Assembly: GCA_902607945.1 (NCBI GenBank)
Contig: CACLMD010000002.1
Location: 28,421-92,420 of the forward strand
Length of the DNA stretch: 64,000 nt
Direction: 5' to 3'
Source: an uncultured Pelagibacteraceae bacterium
GTDB lineage: Bacteria > Pseudomonadota > Alphaproteobacteria > Pelagibacterales > Pelagibacteraceae
In this document: positions 51,929-60,070 of the stretch, piece by piece
Layout: the number at the start of each line of letters is the position of its first letter
How positions within the stretch are numbered: position 1 is the stretch's first letter
Position numbers and translations under genes: made by a program
The notes under the pieces: generated by a model
Database searches by the model: none
What the model was told of the DNA's origin: nothing
What the model saw: the letters and a program-made list of their open reading frames with translations, nothing else

Positions 51929-51971
51929 TGTTCGCTAAATAATGTATATATAATTAACTTGTCTGCGAACA
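51929..51971. promoter_or_regulatory. Inverted repeat TGTTCGC-N29-GCGAACA upstream of phnD
   Basis: Perfect 7-bp arms at 51929-51935 and 51965-51971. Confidence 0.5.
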
Positions 51972-51998
51972 CAGTTAATGGTAACAAAAGGACAAATT

Positions 51999-52853
51999 AT
52001 GATAAAAAAATACATATTTATAATGTTTCTAGTTTTATTTACTGGAAACTTAAATGCTGAATCAAAAACCTATAAAATGGTATTTGTTCCTGCTAGTGAA
52101 AAGGGTGATGAAAGCGATTACAAAAGTTTAATTTCAATTACTGAAAAAATTACAGGTTTTAATATCGATACAATTAAAGTAACAGACTATAATGCAGCAG
52201 TTGAAGCAATGAGAGCTGGTAGGGCTCATATTGCTTGGTATGGAGGAAAAACATATGTTAAGGCCGCTGAGATTGCCAATGCAGAAGCCTTCGCAGCTGG
52301 TGTAAGACCAGGAGAAAAAGATGCAGGTTACTACACTTATTTTGTCGTCAAAAAAGATAGTAAGTTAAAAGAATTTAATGATGTTAAAGGTAAAATTTTA
52401 TCTTTAAATACAATCGGTTCAACGAGTGGTGATTTAATACCTCAAGTAGAATTAAGTAAAATTAATCTTTCAATAAAAAATAAAGAACACTTTGATAAAG
52501 TTTATTATGCTGGAAGTCATGATGCATGTTTATTAGCAGTATTAAATAATCAATCTGATGTCTGCGGTATGAGTTCTAGAAATTTTGAAGCAAGATTAGC
52601 TGATGGAACTTTTAAAAAAGAAGATGTAAGAATTATACATAAGTCGGATAGAGTTCCACCACCACCATTAGCTTATTCAAAAATGATACCAAAAGAAGAT
52701 AGGGATAAAATTAAAAATGCTGTCCTAGAAGCTCATCAGCATGGAGAAATAGGTGGATATGGTGGAAAGATGTCTCACTATATGGAAGTTAAAGATTCTG
52801 ACTACAATGTTTTGAGAGAAGTAATTGAATTATTAAATAAGAATAAAAGTTAA
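51999..52853 (+). CDS. phnD: Phosphonate/phosphite/phosphate ABC transporter substrate-binding protein (ORF track start 51978)
   Basis: Signal peptide, VPASEKGDESDYKSLISI..., AMRAGRAHIAWYGGKTYVKA, SHDACLLAVLN. Confidence 0.88.
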   Translation: MIKKYIFIMFLVLFTGNLNAESKTYKMVFVPASEKGDESDYKSLISITEKITGFNIDTIKVTDYNAAVEAMRAGRAHIAWYGGKTYVKAAEIANAEAFAAGVRPGEKDAGYYTYFVVKKDSKLKEFNDVKGKILSLNTIGSTSGDLIPQVELSKINLSIKNKEHFDKVYYAGSHDACLLAVLNNQSDVCGMSSRNFEARLADGTFKKEDVRIIHKSDRVPPPPLAYSKMIPKEDRDKIKNAVLEAHQHGEIGGYGGKMSHYMEVKDSDYNVLREVIELLNKNKS

Positions 52854-52867
52854 AATTATATAGAATT

Positions 52868-53590
52868 ATGCTTGAAATAAACGATCTTAAAAAAACCTTT
52901 GATAACGGCAGTCCTGCATTAAAAGGTGTAAATTTAAAAATTAATAAGGGAGAATTTGTAAGTATTTTAGGGCCAAGTGGTTCAGGTAAAACAACTTTAC
53001 TTAGAACAATTAATGGACTTGAAACCTCAAGTGGAGGGGAAATTTATTTTAATGATAAAAAAATAGATAATAACAGTATTCCAGAAGTCCAAAAAAAAAC
53101 TGGAATGATTTTTCAAGAATTTAATCTAGTAAACAATCTATCTGCAATAAACAATGTCTTAACTGGTCTATTAAATTCAAGTAATAAATTCTTATCTTTA
53201 TTTTATTTATTTAAAAAAGATCAAAAAATTGAAGCTTTAAAATCTTTAAAAACCGTAGGTTTACTTGAAAAATCTTATAACAGATCTGATGAATTATCTG
53301 GAGGTCAAAGACAAAGAGTTGGAATAGCAAGAGCTATAATTAAAAGACCATTATTATTGTTAGCTGATGAGCCCGTTGCTAGCTTAGATCCTAAAGCTGC
53401 AAATCTAATTTTATCCCTATTAAAGAAAATTAATAAAGAGTTTGGCACAACTATTCTTTGTAACCTTCATCAAGTTGATTTAGCTAAAAAATATTCAGAT
53501 AGATTAGTCGGTCTTTTGGATGGTAAAATCATATTTGATGAAAAATCTGAAAATATTAACAAAACTAATTTAGAGAAAATATACATATAA
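52868..53590 (+). CDS. phnC: Phosphonate ABC transporter ATP-binding protein
   Basis: GPSGSGKTTLLRTING, LSGGQRQRVGIARAI, ADEPVASLDP. Confidence 0.92.
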   Translation: MLEINDLKKTFDNGSPALKGVNLKINKGEFVSILGPSGSGKTTLLRTINGLETSSGGEIYFNDKKIDNNSIPEVQKKTGMIFQEFNLVNNLSAINNVLTGLLNSSNKFLSLFYLFKKDQKIEALKSLKTVGLLEKSYNRSDELSGGQRQRVGIARAIIKRPLLLLADEPVASLDPKAANLILSLLKKINKEFGTTILCNLHQVDLAKKYSDRLVGLLDGKIIFDEKSENINKTNLEKIYI

Positions 53591-53591
53591 T

Positions 53592-54419
53592 ATGGATCGA
53601 AACGTTATAAAGCTCAAAGTTGACAATAAAGATAAAGATCTTGCGACTTATCTAAAACCACAATGGTCTTGGAAAACCCTTACCACTATAGGGATATTTT
53701 CTTTTATTTTGGTATTTGTTGTAAATGATTTGGAGATTGATTTTATTAAATTAGTAACAGACTCTTCAAAATATTTTGGAGATATCTTATCAAGGATGCT
53801 TCCACCTGATTTTAGTAATTTAAATCAATTAATTTATGCAATGTTTGAGACTATTGAAATTGCTTTTCTTGGTACTTTTATTGCAATAGTTTTATCAATT
53901 CCTTTAGGTTTATTTTCAGCAAGAAATTTAGCTCCTAATTATTTTGTTTATCTAATATGTAAAACTATAGTTATATTCTTTAGAGCAATTCCTGAATTTA
54001 TTATAGCAATGATTTTAGTTATTGCGATTGGATTTGGAGCAATGCCAGGAGTACTTGCACTAGGTTTGCATACTATGGGATTTTTAGCAAAATTTTATGC
54101 AGAAGATATCGAGCATATTAACAAAGGACCAATTGATGCTCTTAAATCTTCAGGTGCAACTAAAAGTCAAATTATTTCATTCGGTGTTATACCTCAGATC
54201 TTACCATCTTTTGTTGCAAACAATTTATATATCTTAGATAGAAATGTTAGAATGGCTACAATGCTAGGTATAGTTGGAGCAGGTGGAATTGGATATGAAT
54301 TACAATCATCATTTAGAATGTTTGAATATGAAAGAGTTTCTGCAATTATAATTCTAATATTTGTGACAATTTTTATTATAGATCATCTATCAGCATTTAT
54401 AAGATCTAAAATTAAATAA
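53592..54419 (+). CDS. phnE: Phosphonate ABC transporter permease
   Basis: ETIEIAFLGTFIAIVLSIPLGLFSARNLAPN, FRAIPEFIIAMILV, LGIVGAGGIGYEL. Confidence 0.92.
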   Translation: MDRNVIKLKVDNKDKDLATYLKPQWSWKTLTTIGIFSFILVFVVNDLEIDFIKLVTDSSKYFGDILSRMLPPDFSNLNQLIYAMFETIEIAFLGTFIAIVLSIPLGLFSARNLAPNYFVYLICKTIVIFFRAIPEFIIAMILVIAIGFGAMPGVLALGLHTMGFLAKFYAEDIEHINKGPIDALKSSGATKSQIISFGVIPQILPSFVANNLYILDRNVRMATMLGIVGAGGIGYELQSSFRMFEYERVSAIIILIFVTIFIIDHLSAFIRSKIK

Positions 54420-54462
54420 TTTATTTTATTGATTATTATATGATTATGAAGATCATGTAATA

Positions 54463-54807
54463 ATGCTTACATTTAAAATTTCTGGATATTTGTATTTATT
54501 TTTTGCAGTGATATTAGGTATTGCTTCAAATGGTTTATTAAAGACCACAAACGGTTTTACAAATTTAATGCCAACGTTATTTTGTATAATTTCAATAGTT
54601 CTTTGCATTTTTTGTTTGTCTAAAGTTATGATGATGATCCCAGTAGGTTTTGCTTATGCCACGTATGGAGGTCTAACCATTACAGCTGTAACAATCTTTG
54701 GTATTTTGAAATATAATCAATTACCTAATATTTATGGAACTATAGGTATAATTTTAATAATTATTGGTGTTATTCTTGTAAACTATTTAGGAAAAGTAAG
54801 TTCTTAA
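54463..54807 (+). CDS. Small multidrug resistance (SMR) family transporter
   Basis: ~114 aa, four TMs, ASNGLLKTTNGFTNLMP, IPVGFAYATYGGL. Confidence 0.88.
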   Translation: MLTFKISGYLYLFFAVILGIASNGLLKTTNGFTNLMPTLFCIISIVLCIFCLSKVMMMIPVGFAYATYGGLTITAVTIFGILKYNQLPNIYGTIGIILIIIGVILVNYLGKVSS

Positions 54808-54812
54808 ATTTT

Positions 54813-54839
54813 GGCCGTGTTAATAAAATTAACACGACC
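54813..54839 (-). terminator. Stem-loop between convergent SMR and PiT-like genes
   Basis: GGCCGTGTTAAT-AAA-ATTAACACGACC; the C-A mismatch on + becomes a G-U wobble on -. Confidence 0.5.
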
Positions 54840-54851
54840 ATACAGATTTAT

Positions 54852-55817
54852 TTAAAACCAATTATTTGGAATGATTATGTAGTGAATTGCCAATACAATT
54901 CCAACTGAAACACTTAATCCAAAGATCATTTTAAGAAAGTCTTTACCAATTAATGGGAAGACATACTTAAATTTATATTCTTTGTTCATTGTTGAAATCG
55001 CAAGTTCTCTACCGCATAATAAACCAACGAAAACCCATGTAGTTGACATAGGCAAATCATTAAGTTCTTTAAAGTAGAATAGAACTGCAGCATAAATTAC
55101 GTTAATAATTGTAGCTGATCTTGCATATCTTGTTCCAGTCTTCTCCAAAACAACTTTCTGAATTGGTCCACCTTGAATGTAGAAAATATAAAATAATAAT
55201 GTAGTGAAGTAAGCCATTACAATCAAAAGTAATGTTAAATCTAACTGTCTAGGTAGATATACTGCAATATTAGCTACATCGTGAGATAACCAAACCCACC
55301 ATAACCAACCTGAAGAAACCCAAACAGCATTTCTCCAAAAGCCAATATATTTTTCATCAACTTCATCTAATTTTTCATTGATAAATTTTGATACTACTAT
55401 CCAAGCAATATAAGCGACCATTGCCGCTAAACCATATCCAACTACACTTTTTAATAGCATTTTTTCAAGCACAACTGTTGAAGCAAATGCTGAAAGAACT
55501 AAGAAAGTAGTAGATACCGGTATTCCAATTCTTGTTAATAATAGCAATATTGCAGGCGCTACTGCATGATACCACTGAATTTCTTGATAAGGTATTCTAG
55601 TTAATCTTCCATAAGAAATATCACCATCATATGAATACCATCCCCATGCTAACGCAAAAATCATTACAGCTGATGCAGATCCTGCAAGTGTATACCATTT
55701 AAACCACTTCTTCTTTGAAGCTATAAATGTACCAAGTGTTTGAATTGAGTCGTTAGCGATTACGCTATAACCGGCAAGGGCAAACCCTATAACCGTGTAA
55801 GCTAAAGTCATTTCCAT
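54852..55817 (-). CDS. Divergent PiT/PHO-4-like inorganic phosphate transporter-type membrane protein
   Basis: SVIANDSIQTLGTFIAS resembles PiT GANDxxNxxGT; duplicated PVSTTF.. / LPMSTTWVFVGLLCGRELAI motifs. Confidence 0.6.
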   Translation of the reverse strand: MEMTLAYTVIGFALAGYSVIANDSIQTLGTFIASKKKWFKWYTLAGSASAVMIFALAWGWYSYDGDISYGRLTRIPYQEIQWYHAVAPAILLLLTRIGIPVSTTFLVLSAFASTVVLEKMLLKSVVGYGLAAMVAYIAWIVVSKFINEKLDEVDEKYIGFWRNAVWVSSGWLWWVWLSHDVANIAVYLPRQLDLTLLLIVMAYFTTLLFYIFYIQGGPIQKVVLEKTGTRYARSATIINVIYAAVLFYFKELNDLPMSTTWVFVGLLCGRELAISTMNKEYKFKYVFPLIGKDFLKMIFGLSVSVGIVLAIHYIIIPNNWF

Positions 55818-56010
55818 TTTTTATCTCCTTTATATTATTGTTTTCGGTTCCTATCGATTCATGACTTAAGATCTATGTAATGTGAGAGTAAAAAAAATTC
55901 TATAAAATAATAAACTAATCTGAGAATTAAGGGGTGGATTCGTCAACTAATAAACTATTAAATATTGATGTCTACTTTTAAATATTTTTTATTTCTCAAT
56001 AAAGTTGTAT

Positions 56011-56655
56011 TTATTTAATTAATTTCTTAATAAAATACACAGCTATAAGGGCTCCCAAAAATTCAGCTAAAATATATGTAGGCGTATTCAAATAATTAAT
56101 TCCTGTAAATGATTCTGTAAAAGTCCTAGCTATAGCAACAGCTGGATTTGCAAAAGATGTTGATGATGTGAACCAATAACCAGCTGTAATATAAGTTGCA
56201 ACACAAGCAGCAACTGTTGTTTTTCCATCTTTTAAAGTTGCAAAGATAATAAATATTAGACCAAAAGTTGCTACAATTTCTGCTAGAAATATATGAAAGC
56301 CATCTCTACTTTTAGTAGATAATTCAATTATACTATGTTCAAAAAATACATTAGCTAACATTACGCCTAATAAGCATCCTAATATTTGAGCTAGAATATA
56401 TGTAGTTAAAAGTTTTCCTTTAATTTTTTTAGTTAAATACATTGATAAACTAACAAAAGGATTAAAGTGAGCACCTGAAATATCAGCGAAGGCAGTTATT
56501 AAGACAAATAAACCTGCTCCGGTAGCAAGTGTGTTTGCAGTGAGTCTTAAAGCATTATCATTTGTAAGATTTTCAGCCATTATTCCAGAGCCAACAATAA
56601 TCATTACTAAAAAACAACTACCAATAAATTCACCAATGAAAATTTTATTCTTCAT
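56011..56655 (-). CDS. Aquaporin/MIP-family channel
   Basis: Two NPx motifs in context: SGAHFNPFVS and SFANPAVAIART; six TM pattern. Confidence 0.9.
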   Translation of the reverse strand: MKNKIFIGEFIGSCFLVMIIVGSGIMAENLTNDNALRLTANTLATGAGLFVLITAFADISGAHFNPFVSLSMYLTKKIKGKLLTTYILAQILGCLLGVMLANVFFEHSIIELSTKSRDGFHIFLAEIVATFGLIFIIFATLKDGKTTVAACVATYITAGYWFTSSTSFANPAVAIARTFTESFTGINYLNTPTYILAEFLGALIAVYFIKKLIK

Positions 56656-56668
56656 AATCTAAGAATTA

Positions 56669-56890
56669 TTAAATTATAACCTTATAAATTCCAATTAAGA
56701 ACAATGGTATTTGTAGTCCAAAATTAGTTAGTATCGCTTTATCTTTGCTAATAAATCCTGCGATAGTCCATCCAACAACACCTAATCCATGAAAGTATAT
56801 ATTTAAAGGATATATATTTAGGTTAGTTAATAGAATACCAACTAATACTAGAAACGTACTTATCCATTTAAGATATTTCTTAATAAACAT
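56669..56890 (-). CDS. Small membrane protein of unknown function
   Basis: 73-aa ORF, two or more TM segments, tightly placed upstream of the aquaporin gene. Confidence 0.6.
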   Translation of the reverse strand: MFIKKYLKWISTFLVLVGILLTNLNIYPLNIYFHGLGVVGWTIAGFISKDKAILTNFGLQIPLFLIGIYKVII

Positions 56891-56934
56891 TAATTCTCCT
56901 TTCAGCTTATTTTATTTAGATTTTAGATAATAAC

Positions 56935-57336
56935 TTATCTACACTTTTTACATAATCCAAAAAACTCAAGATTGTATTTACTATATTTCATACCATCTTT
57001 GTCTTTGAAATTAGCTAAGTATTTAGAAAGACCTGCGCTACTTATTTCTGTTACTTTTTCACAAATCTCACAGATTGAAAAAGCAGTAGCTTTAGCTACC
57101 TGACAGCTCGAATTATGACAGGCAATAAAGGCATTTCGACTTTCGATTTTATGAATTTTTCCCATTTCAACTAATTTGTCTAATGCTCGATAAACCTGTG
57201 GTGGGGCTTTGATACCTTTTTTTTGAACATTAAAAAGTATTGAATAAGCTTTTAAAGGCTCAGGAGATTTATCAATTAAATCAAAAATAATTTGCTGATT
57301 TTTTGTGAGAGTATGTTCTTTATGCATTATTTTCAT
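56935..57336 (-). CDS. zur: Fur-family zinc uptake regulator
   Basis: Winged-helix APPQVYRALDKLVEMGKIHKIESRNAFIAC, CEICEKV and C-terminal CKKC; downstream of znuCB. Confidence 0.88.
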   Translation of the reverse strand: MKIMHKEHTLTKNQQIIFDLIDKSPEPLKAYSILFNVQKKGIKAPPQVYRALDKLVEMGKIHKIESRNAFIACHNSSCQVAKATAFSICEICEKVTEISSAGLSKYLANFKDKDGMKYSKYNLEFFGLCKKCR

Positions 57337-57351
57337 TTTACTGATTCCTCA

Positions 57352-58155
57352 TTAATTTTTCAATTTAATTGATTGTTTTATTTTGAATAATGAAAGTATA
57401 AATAATAATAAGGCAGCTGTTATAATTGATGGACCTGAAGATGTATTAAATTCTAAAGATGCGAACAATCCTATAATTACAGATAATAAGCCTCCTATCA
57501 CTGAATACATAACCATACTTTGTGGACTAGTTGATAAATTCCTAGCCATTGCTGCTGGTATAATCAACATCCCAGTAATTAATAACAATCCAACCATTTT
57601 AATTGAAATAGCGATGATCGCAGCCATCAAGATAGTGAATATCGCTTTAGCTCTGTCAGGATTTAAACCTTCAGCTTCTGCTAACTCATAATTTACTGTT
57701 GATGCAAATAAAGGTTTCCAAATAAATTTTAGAGTTAATAAGATCAATGCTCCTCCTATCCATATGATTAACAAATCATCAACTGAAACTGCTAAAATAT
57801 CTCCAAATAATAATCCCATAATATCAAACCTGATAAATGTTAAAAAACCAATAACAACAAGTCCAACAGCAAGAGATGAATGAGCTAGAAGACCCAACAA
57901 TGCATCACCAGGCAAATTTGTTTTTTTTTGAAGTTGAATTAAAATAAGTGCTATTAGTGATGAAATAATGAATACTGATAATGCAATATTAAATTCCATA
58001 GTAAAAGCCAATGTAACTCCTAACAGTGCAGAGTGGGCTAGTGTATCACCAAAATAAGATAATCTTCTCCATATTACAAAACAACCAAGAGGTCCTGTAA
58101 CCAAAGCCACTCCAATTCCAGCTACCAAAGCTCTTATAAAAAAATCATCAAACAT
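57352..58155 (-). CDS. znuB: Zinc ABC transporter permease
   Basis: ABC-3 family: GPLGCFVIWRRLSYFGDTLAHSALLGVTL, LLITGMLIIPAAMARNL. Confidence 0.93.
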   Translation of the reverse strand: MFDDFFIRALVAGIGVALVTGPLGCFVIWRRLSYFGDTLAHSALLGVTLAFTMEFNIALSVFIISSLIALILIQLQKKTNLPGDALLGLLAHSSLAVGLVVIGFLTFIRFDIMGLLFGDILAVSVDDLLIIWIGGALILLTLKFIWKPLFASTVNYELAEAEGLNPDRAKAIFTILMAAIIAISIKMVGLLLITGMLIIPAAMARNLSTSPQSMVMYSVIGGLLSVIIGLFASLEFNTSSGPSIITAALLLFILSLFKIKQSIKLKN

Positions 58156-58902
58156 TTAATTTTTTTTTATTTTACCTTCATCTGTATGTATATGATCATG
58201 CCTATGTTCGTATCTTGATAATATTTGTGAAGCTTGTTCACCAAATAAAGCTTTATACTCATTATTTTTTGCAACATCCATTGGAGATCCTGAACAACAT
58301 ACATGACCGTTTAAACAAACTACATGATCTGTGGCAGTCATTACTGTGTGTAAATCATGAGAAATTAATAAGATTCCACAATTCAATTCATCAGAAATTT
58401 TCTTAATTAGTTCGTATAGAGCGATTTCACCAGTAAAATCTACTCCTTGTACTGGTTCATCAAGTACTAATAGCTCCGGTTTTTTTGAAATGGCTCTTGC
58501 AAGTAATACTCTTTGGAATTCTCCACCGGATAAATCACCTAAATTTTTATCTTTAAGATGAATGACACCTGTCAATGATAAAGCTTCATCTATTGTTTCA
58601 TTATCAAGATTTTCAGTTAAAACCATGAAATCATTTACTCTTAGCGGTAGCGTCCAATCAATTGAAATTTTTTGTGGTACATAGCCAACTTTAGTGGTGT
58701 ATTTTTCTACTGAGCCATCGATCTTTTTGTAAATACCTAATGCAATTTTAGCTGTTGTACTTTTTCCTGATCCATTAGGGCCAATTAAAGTAACTATTTT
58801 ACCTTTTTCAACCTGTAGTGAGACTCCTTTCACTAACCACTTATCGTCAATACGTAAACCAGTATCATTTAATTTTACTAAAATATTTTGATCTGAGCTC
58901 AT
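58156..58902 (-). CDS. znuC: Zinc ABC transporter ATP-binding protein
   Basis: GPNGSGKSTTAKIALG, LSGGEFQRVLLARAI, DEPVQGVD, His-rich C-terminus. Confidence 0.93.
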   Translation of the reverse strand: MSSDQNILVKLNDTGLRIDDKWLVKGVSLQVEKGKIVTLIGPNGSGKSTTAKIALGIYKKIDGSVEKYTTKVGYVPQKISIDWTLPLRVNDFMVLTENLDNETIDEALSLTGVIHLKDKNLGDLSGGEFQRVLLARAISKKPELLVLDEPVQGVDFTGEIALYELIKKISDELNCGILLISHDLHTVMTATDHVVCLNGHVCCSGSPMDVAKNNEYKALFGEQASQILSRYEHRHDHIHTDEGKIKKN

Positions 58903-58922
58903 TTTATTCCTTGACTAGAATA

Positions 58923-58937
58923 TGTTATATTATTACA
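58923..58937. promoter_or_regulatory. Second (imperfect) Zur box TGTTATATTATTACA
   Basis: One mismatch to TGTTATANTATAACA. Confidence 0.7.
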
Positions 58938-58940
58938 TAG

Positions 58941-58955
58941 TGTTATATTATAACA
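58941..58955. promoter_or_regulatory. Zur box TGTTATATTATAACA (perfect 7-1-7 palindrome)
   Basis: Exact match to the proteobacterial Zur core TGTTATANTATAACA in the znuC/znuA divergent region. Confidence 0.88.
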
Positions 58956-58972
58956 ATTTAAATATACAACAT

Positions 58973-60028
58973 ATGAAAAATATTAAAAAATTACCATTAA
59001 TCTTATCAATACTATCATTCTTAATTACTTTTGTACCAGCAAATGCTGAAATTAAAGTAGTTGCAACAATAAAACCAATTCATTCACTTGCAAGTTATCT
59101 AATGGATGGCATTGGTAAACCAGATTTAATCGTTGATGGTTACGCTTCACCTCATGGATTTGCACTCAAGCCATCCCATGCAAAAATGATTCAAAACGCT
59201 GATATTATATTTTGGGTAGGTGAGGACATAGAAAATTTCTTAGAAAAACCATTAAAAACTATTGCAAAAAAAGCTGAAAAAATTGAATTAATGGAAATTA
59301 AAGGGTTAACCAAACTTAAATTTAGAGAAAGAAATATTTTTGAAGGTCATGACGATCATGGTCATAAAGAGGATGATCATGATGATCATGCAAAAAAAGA
59401 AGATGATCACGATGACCACGGACATGACGATGAGCATAAAGAAGATGATCACGATGACCACGGACATGACGATGAGCATAAAGAAGATGATCACGATGAT
59501 CATGGTCATGAAGGGCACGCTCATGGTGAGTATGATCCACATATTTGGTTAGATCCAATGAATGCAAAAGTAATTTTAAGTGAAATGGCAGAACATTTGA
59601 TTGAGAATGATCCAAAAAATGAGACTAAATATAAAGAAAACTTAAAAAAAGCACATAAAGATTTAGATAAACTAACGAAGAAAGTTAAATCTGAATTAAA
59701 CAAAGATTTTAAATCAATAGTTTTTCATGATGCGTATCAATATTTTGAAGAAAGATTTGGTATTAATATTTTAGGTGCATTTACAGTAAATACAGACGTA
59801 ATGCCTGGTGCTGAACAATTAGCTGAAATCAGAGAAGTAATTGAGCATGATAAAGTAAGCTGTATATTTTCAGAGCCTCAATTTAATCCTGATATTATAA
59901 AAGCTGTAGCGAAAGATACTAATGTTGCAACAGGGGTCATAGATCCATTAGGAGCAACTCTTAACCCTGGTAAAGATTTATATTTTGATTTAATCAGTAA
60001 CATGTCAAAATCTTTCAAAGGCTGTTAA
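58973..60028 (+). CDS. znuA: Zinc ABC transporter substrate-binding protein with His/Asp-rich loop (ORF track start 58922)
   Basis: Signal peptide MKNIKKLPLILSILSFLITFVPANA; IKPIHSLASYLMDGIG; HDHGH-rich insertion; FHDAYQYFEERFGI. Confidence 0.93.
   Translation: MKNIKKLPLILSILSFLITFVPANAEIKVVATIKPIHSLASYLMDGIGKPDLIVDGYASPHGFALKPSHAKMIQNADIIFWVGEDIENFLEKPLKTIAKKAEKIELMEIKGLTKLKFRERNIFEGHDDHGHKEDDHDDHAKKEDDHDDHGHDDEHKEDDHDDHGHDDEHKEDDHDDHGHEGHAHGEYDPHIWLDPMNAKVILSEMAEHLIENDPKNETKYKENLKKAHKDLDKLTKKVKSELNKDFKSIVFHDAYQYFEERFGINILGAFTVNTDVMPGAEQLAEIREVIEHDKVSCIFSEPQFNPDIIKAVAKDTNVATGVIDPLGATLNPGKDLYFDLISNMSKSFKGC
59402..59513 (+). repeat. In-frame 42-bp tandem repeat (about 2.7 copies) encoding DDHDDHGHDDEHKE
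   Basis: Copies at 59402-59443 and 59444-59485 are identical; partial third copy from 59486. Confidence 0.9.
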
Positions 60029-60070
60029 TTTAAAATTGATCTTTGATCATAAATAATATCTAATAAAGGG

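Noticed and set aside
54813-54839. Strong intrinsic terminator with U-tract
   Set aside because: The stem is good but neither side has a clear T-run immediately after it, so only a moderate-confidence bidirectional stem-loop was listed.
59402-59513. CRISPR-like tandem repeat
   Set aside because: Repeats are contiguous without spacers, in frame, and encode the ZnuA His-rich loop.
59306-59615. Antisense His-rich and hydrophobic ORFs opposite znuA (59306-59542, 59322-59615) and + frame ORF 59340-59552
   Set aside because: Shadow ORFs produced by the low-complexity 42-bp repeat; the znuA frame explains the region.
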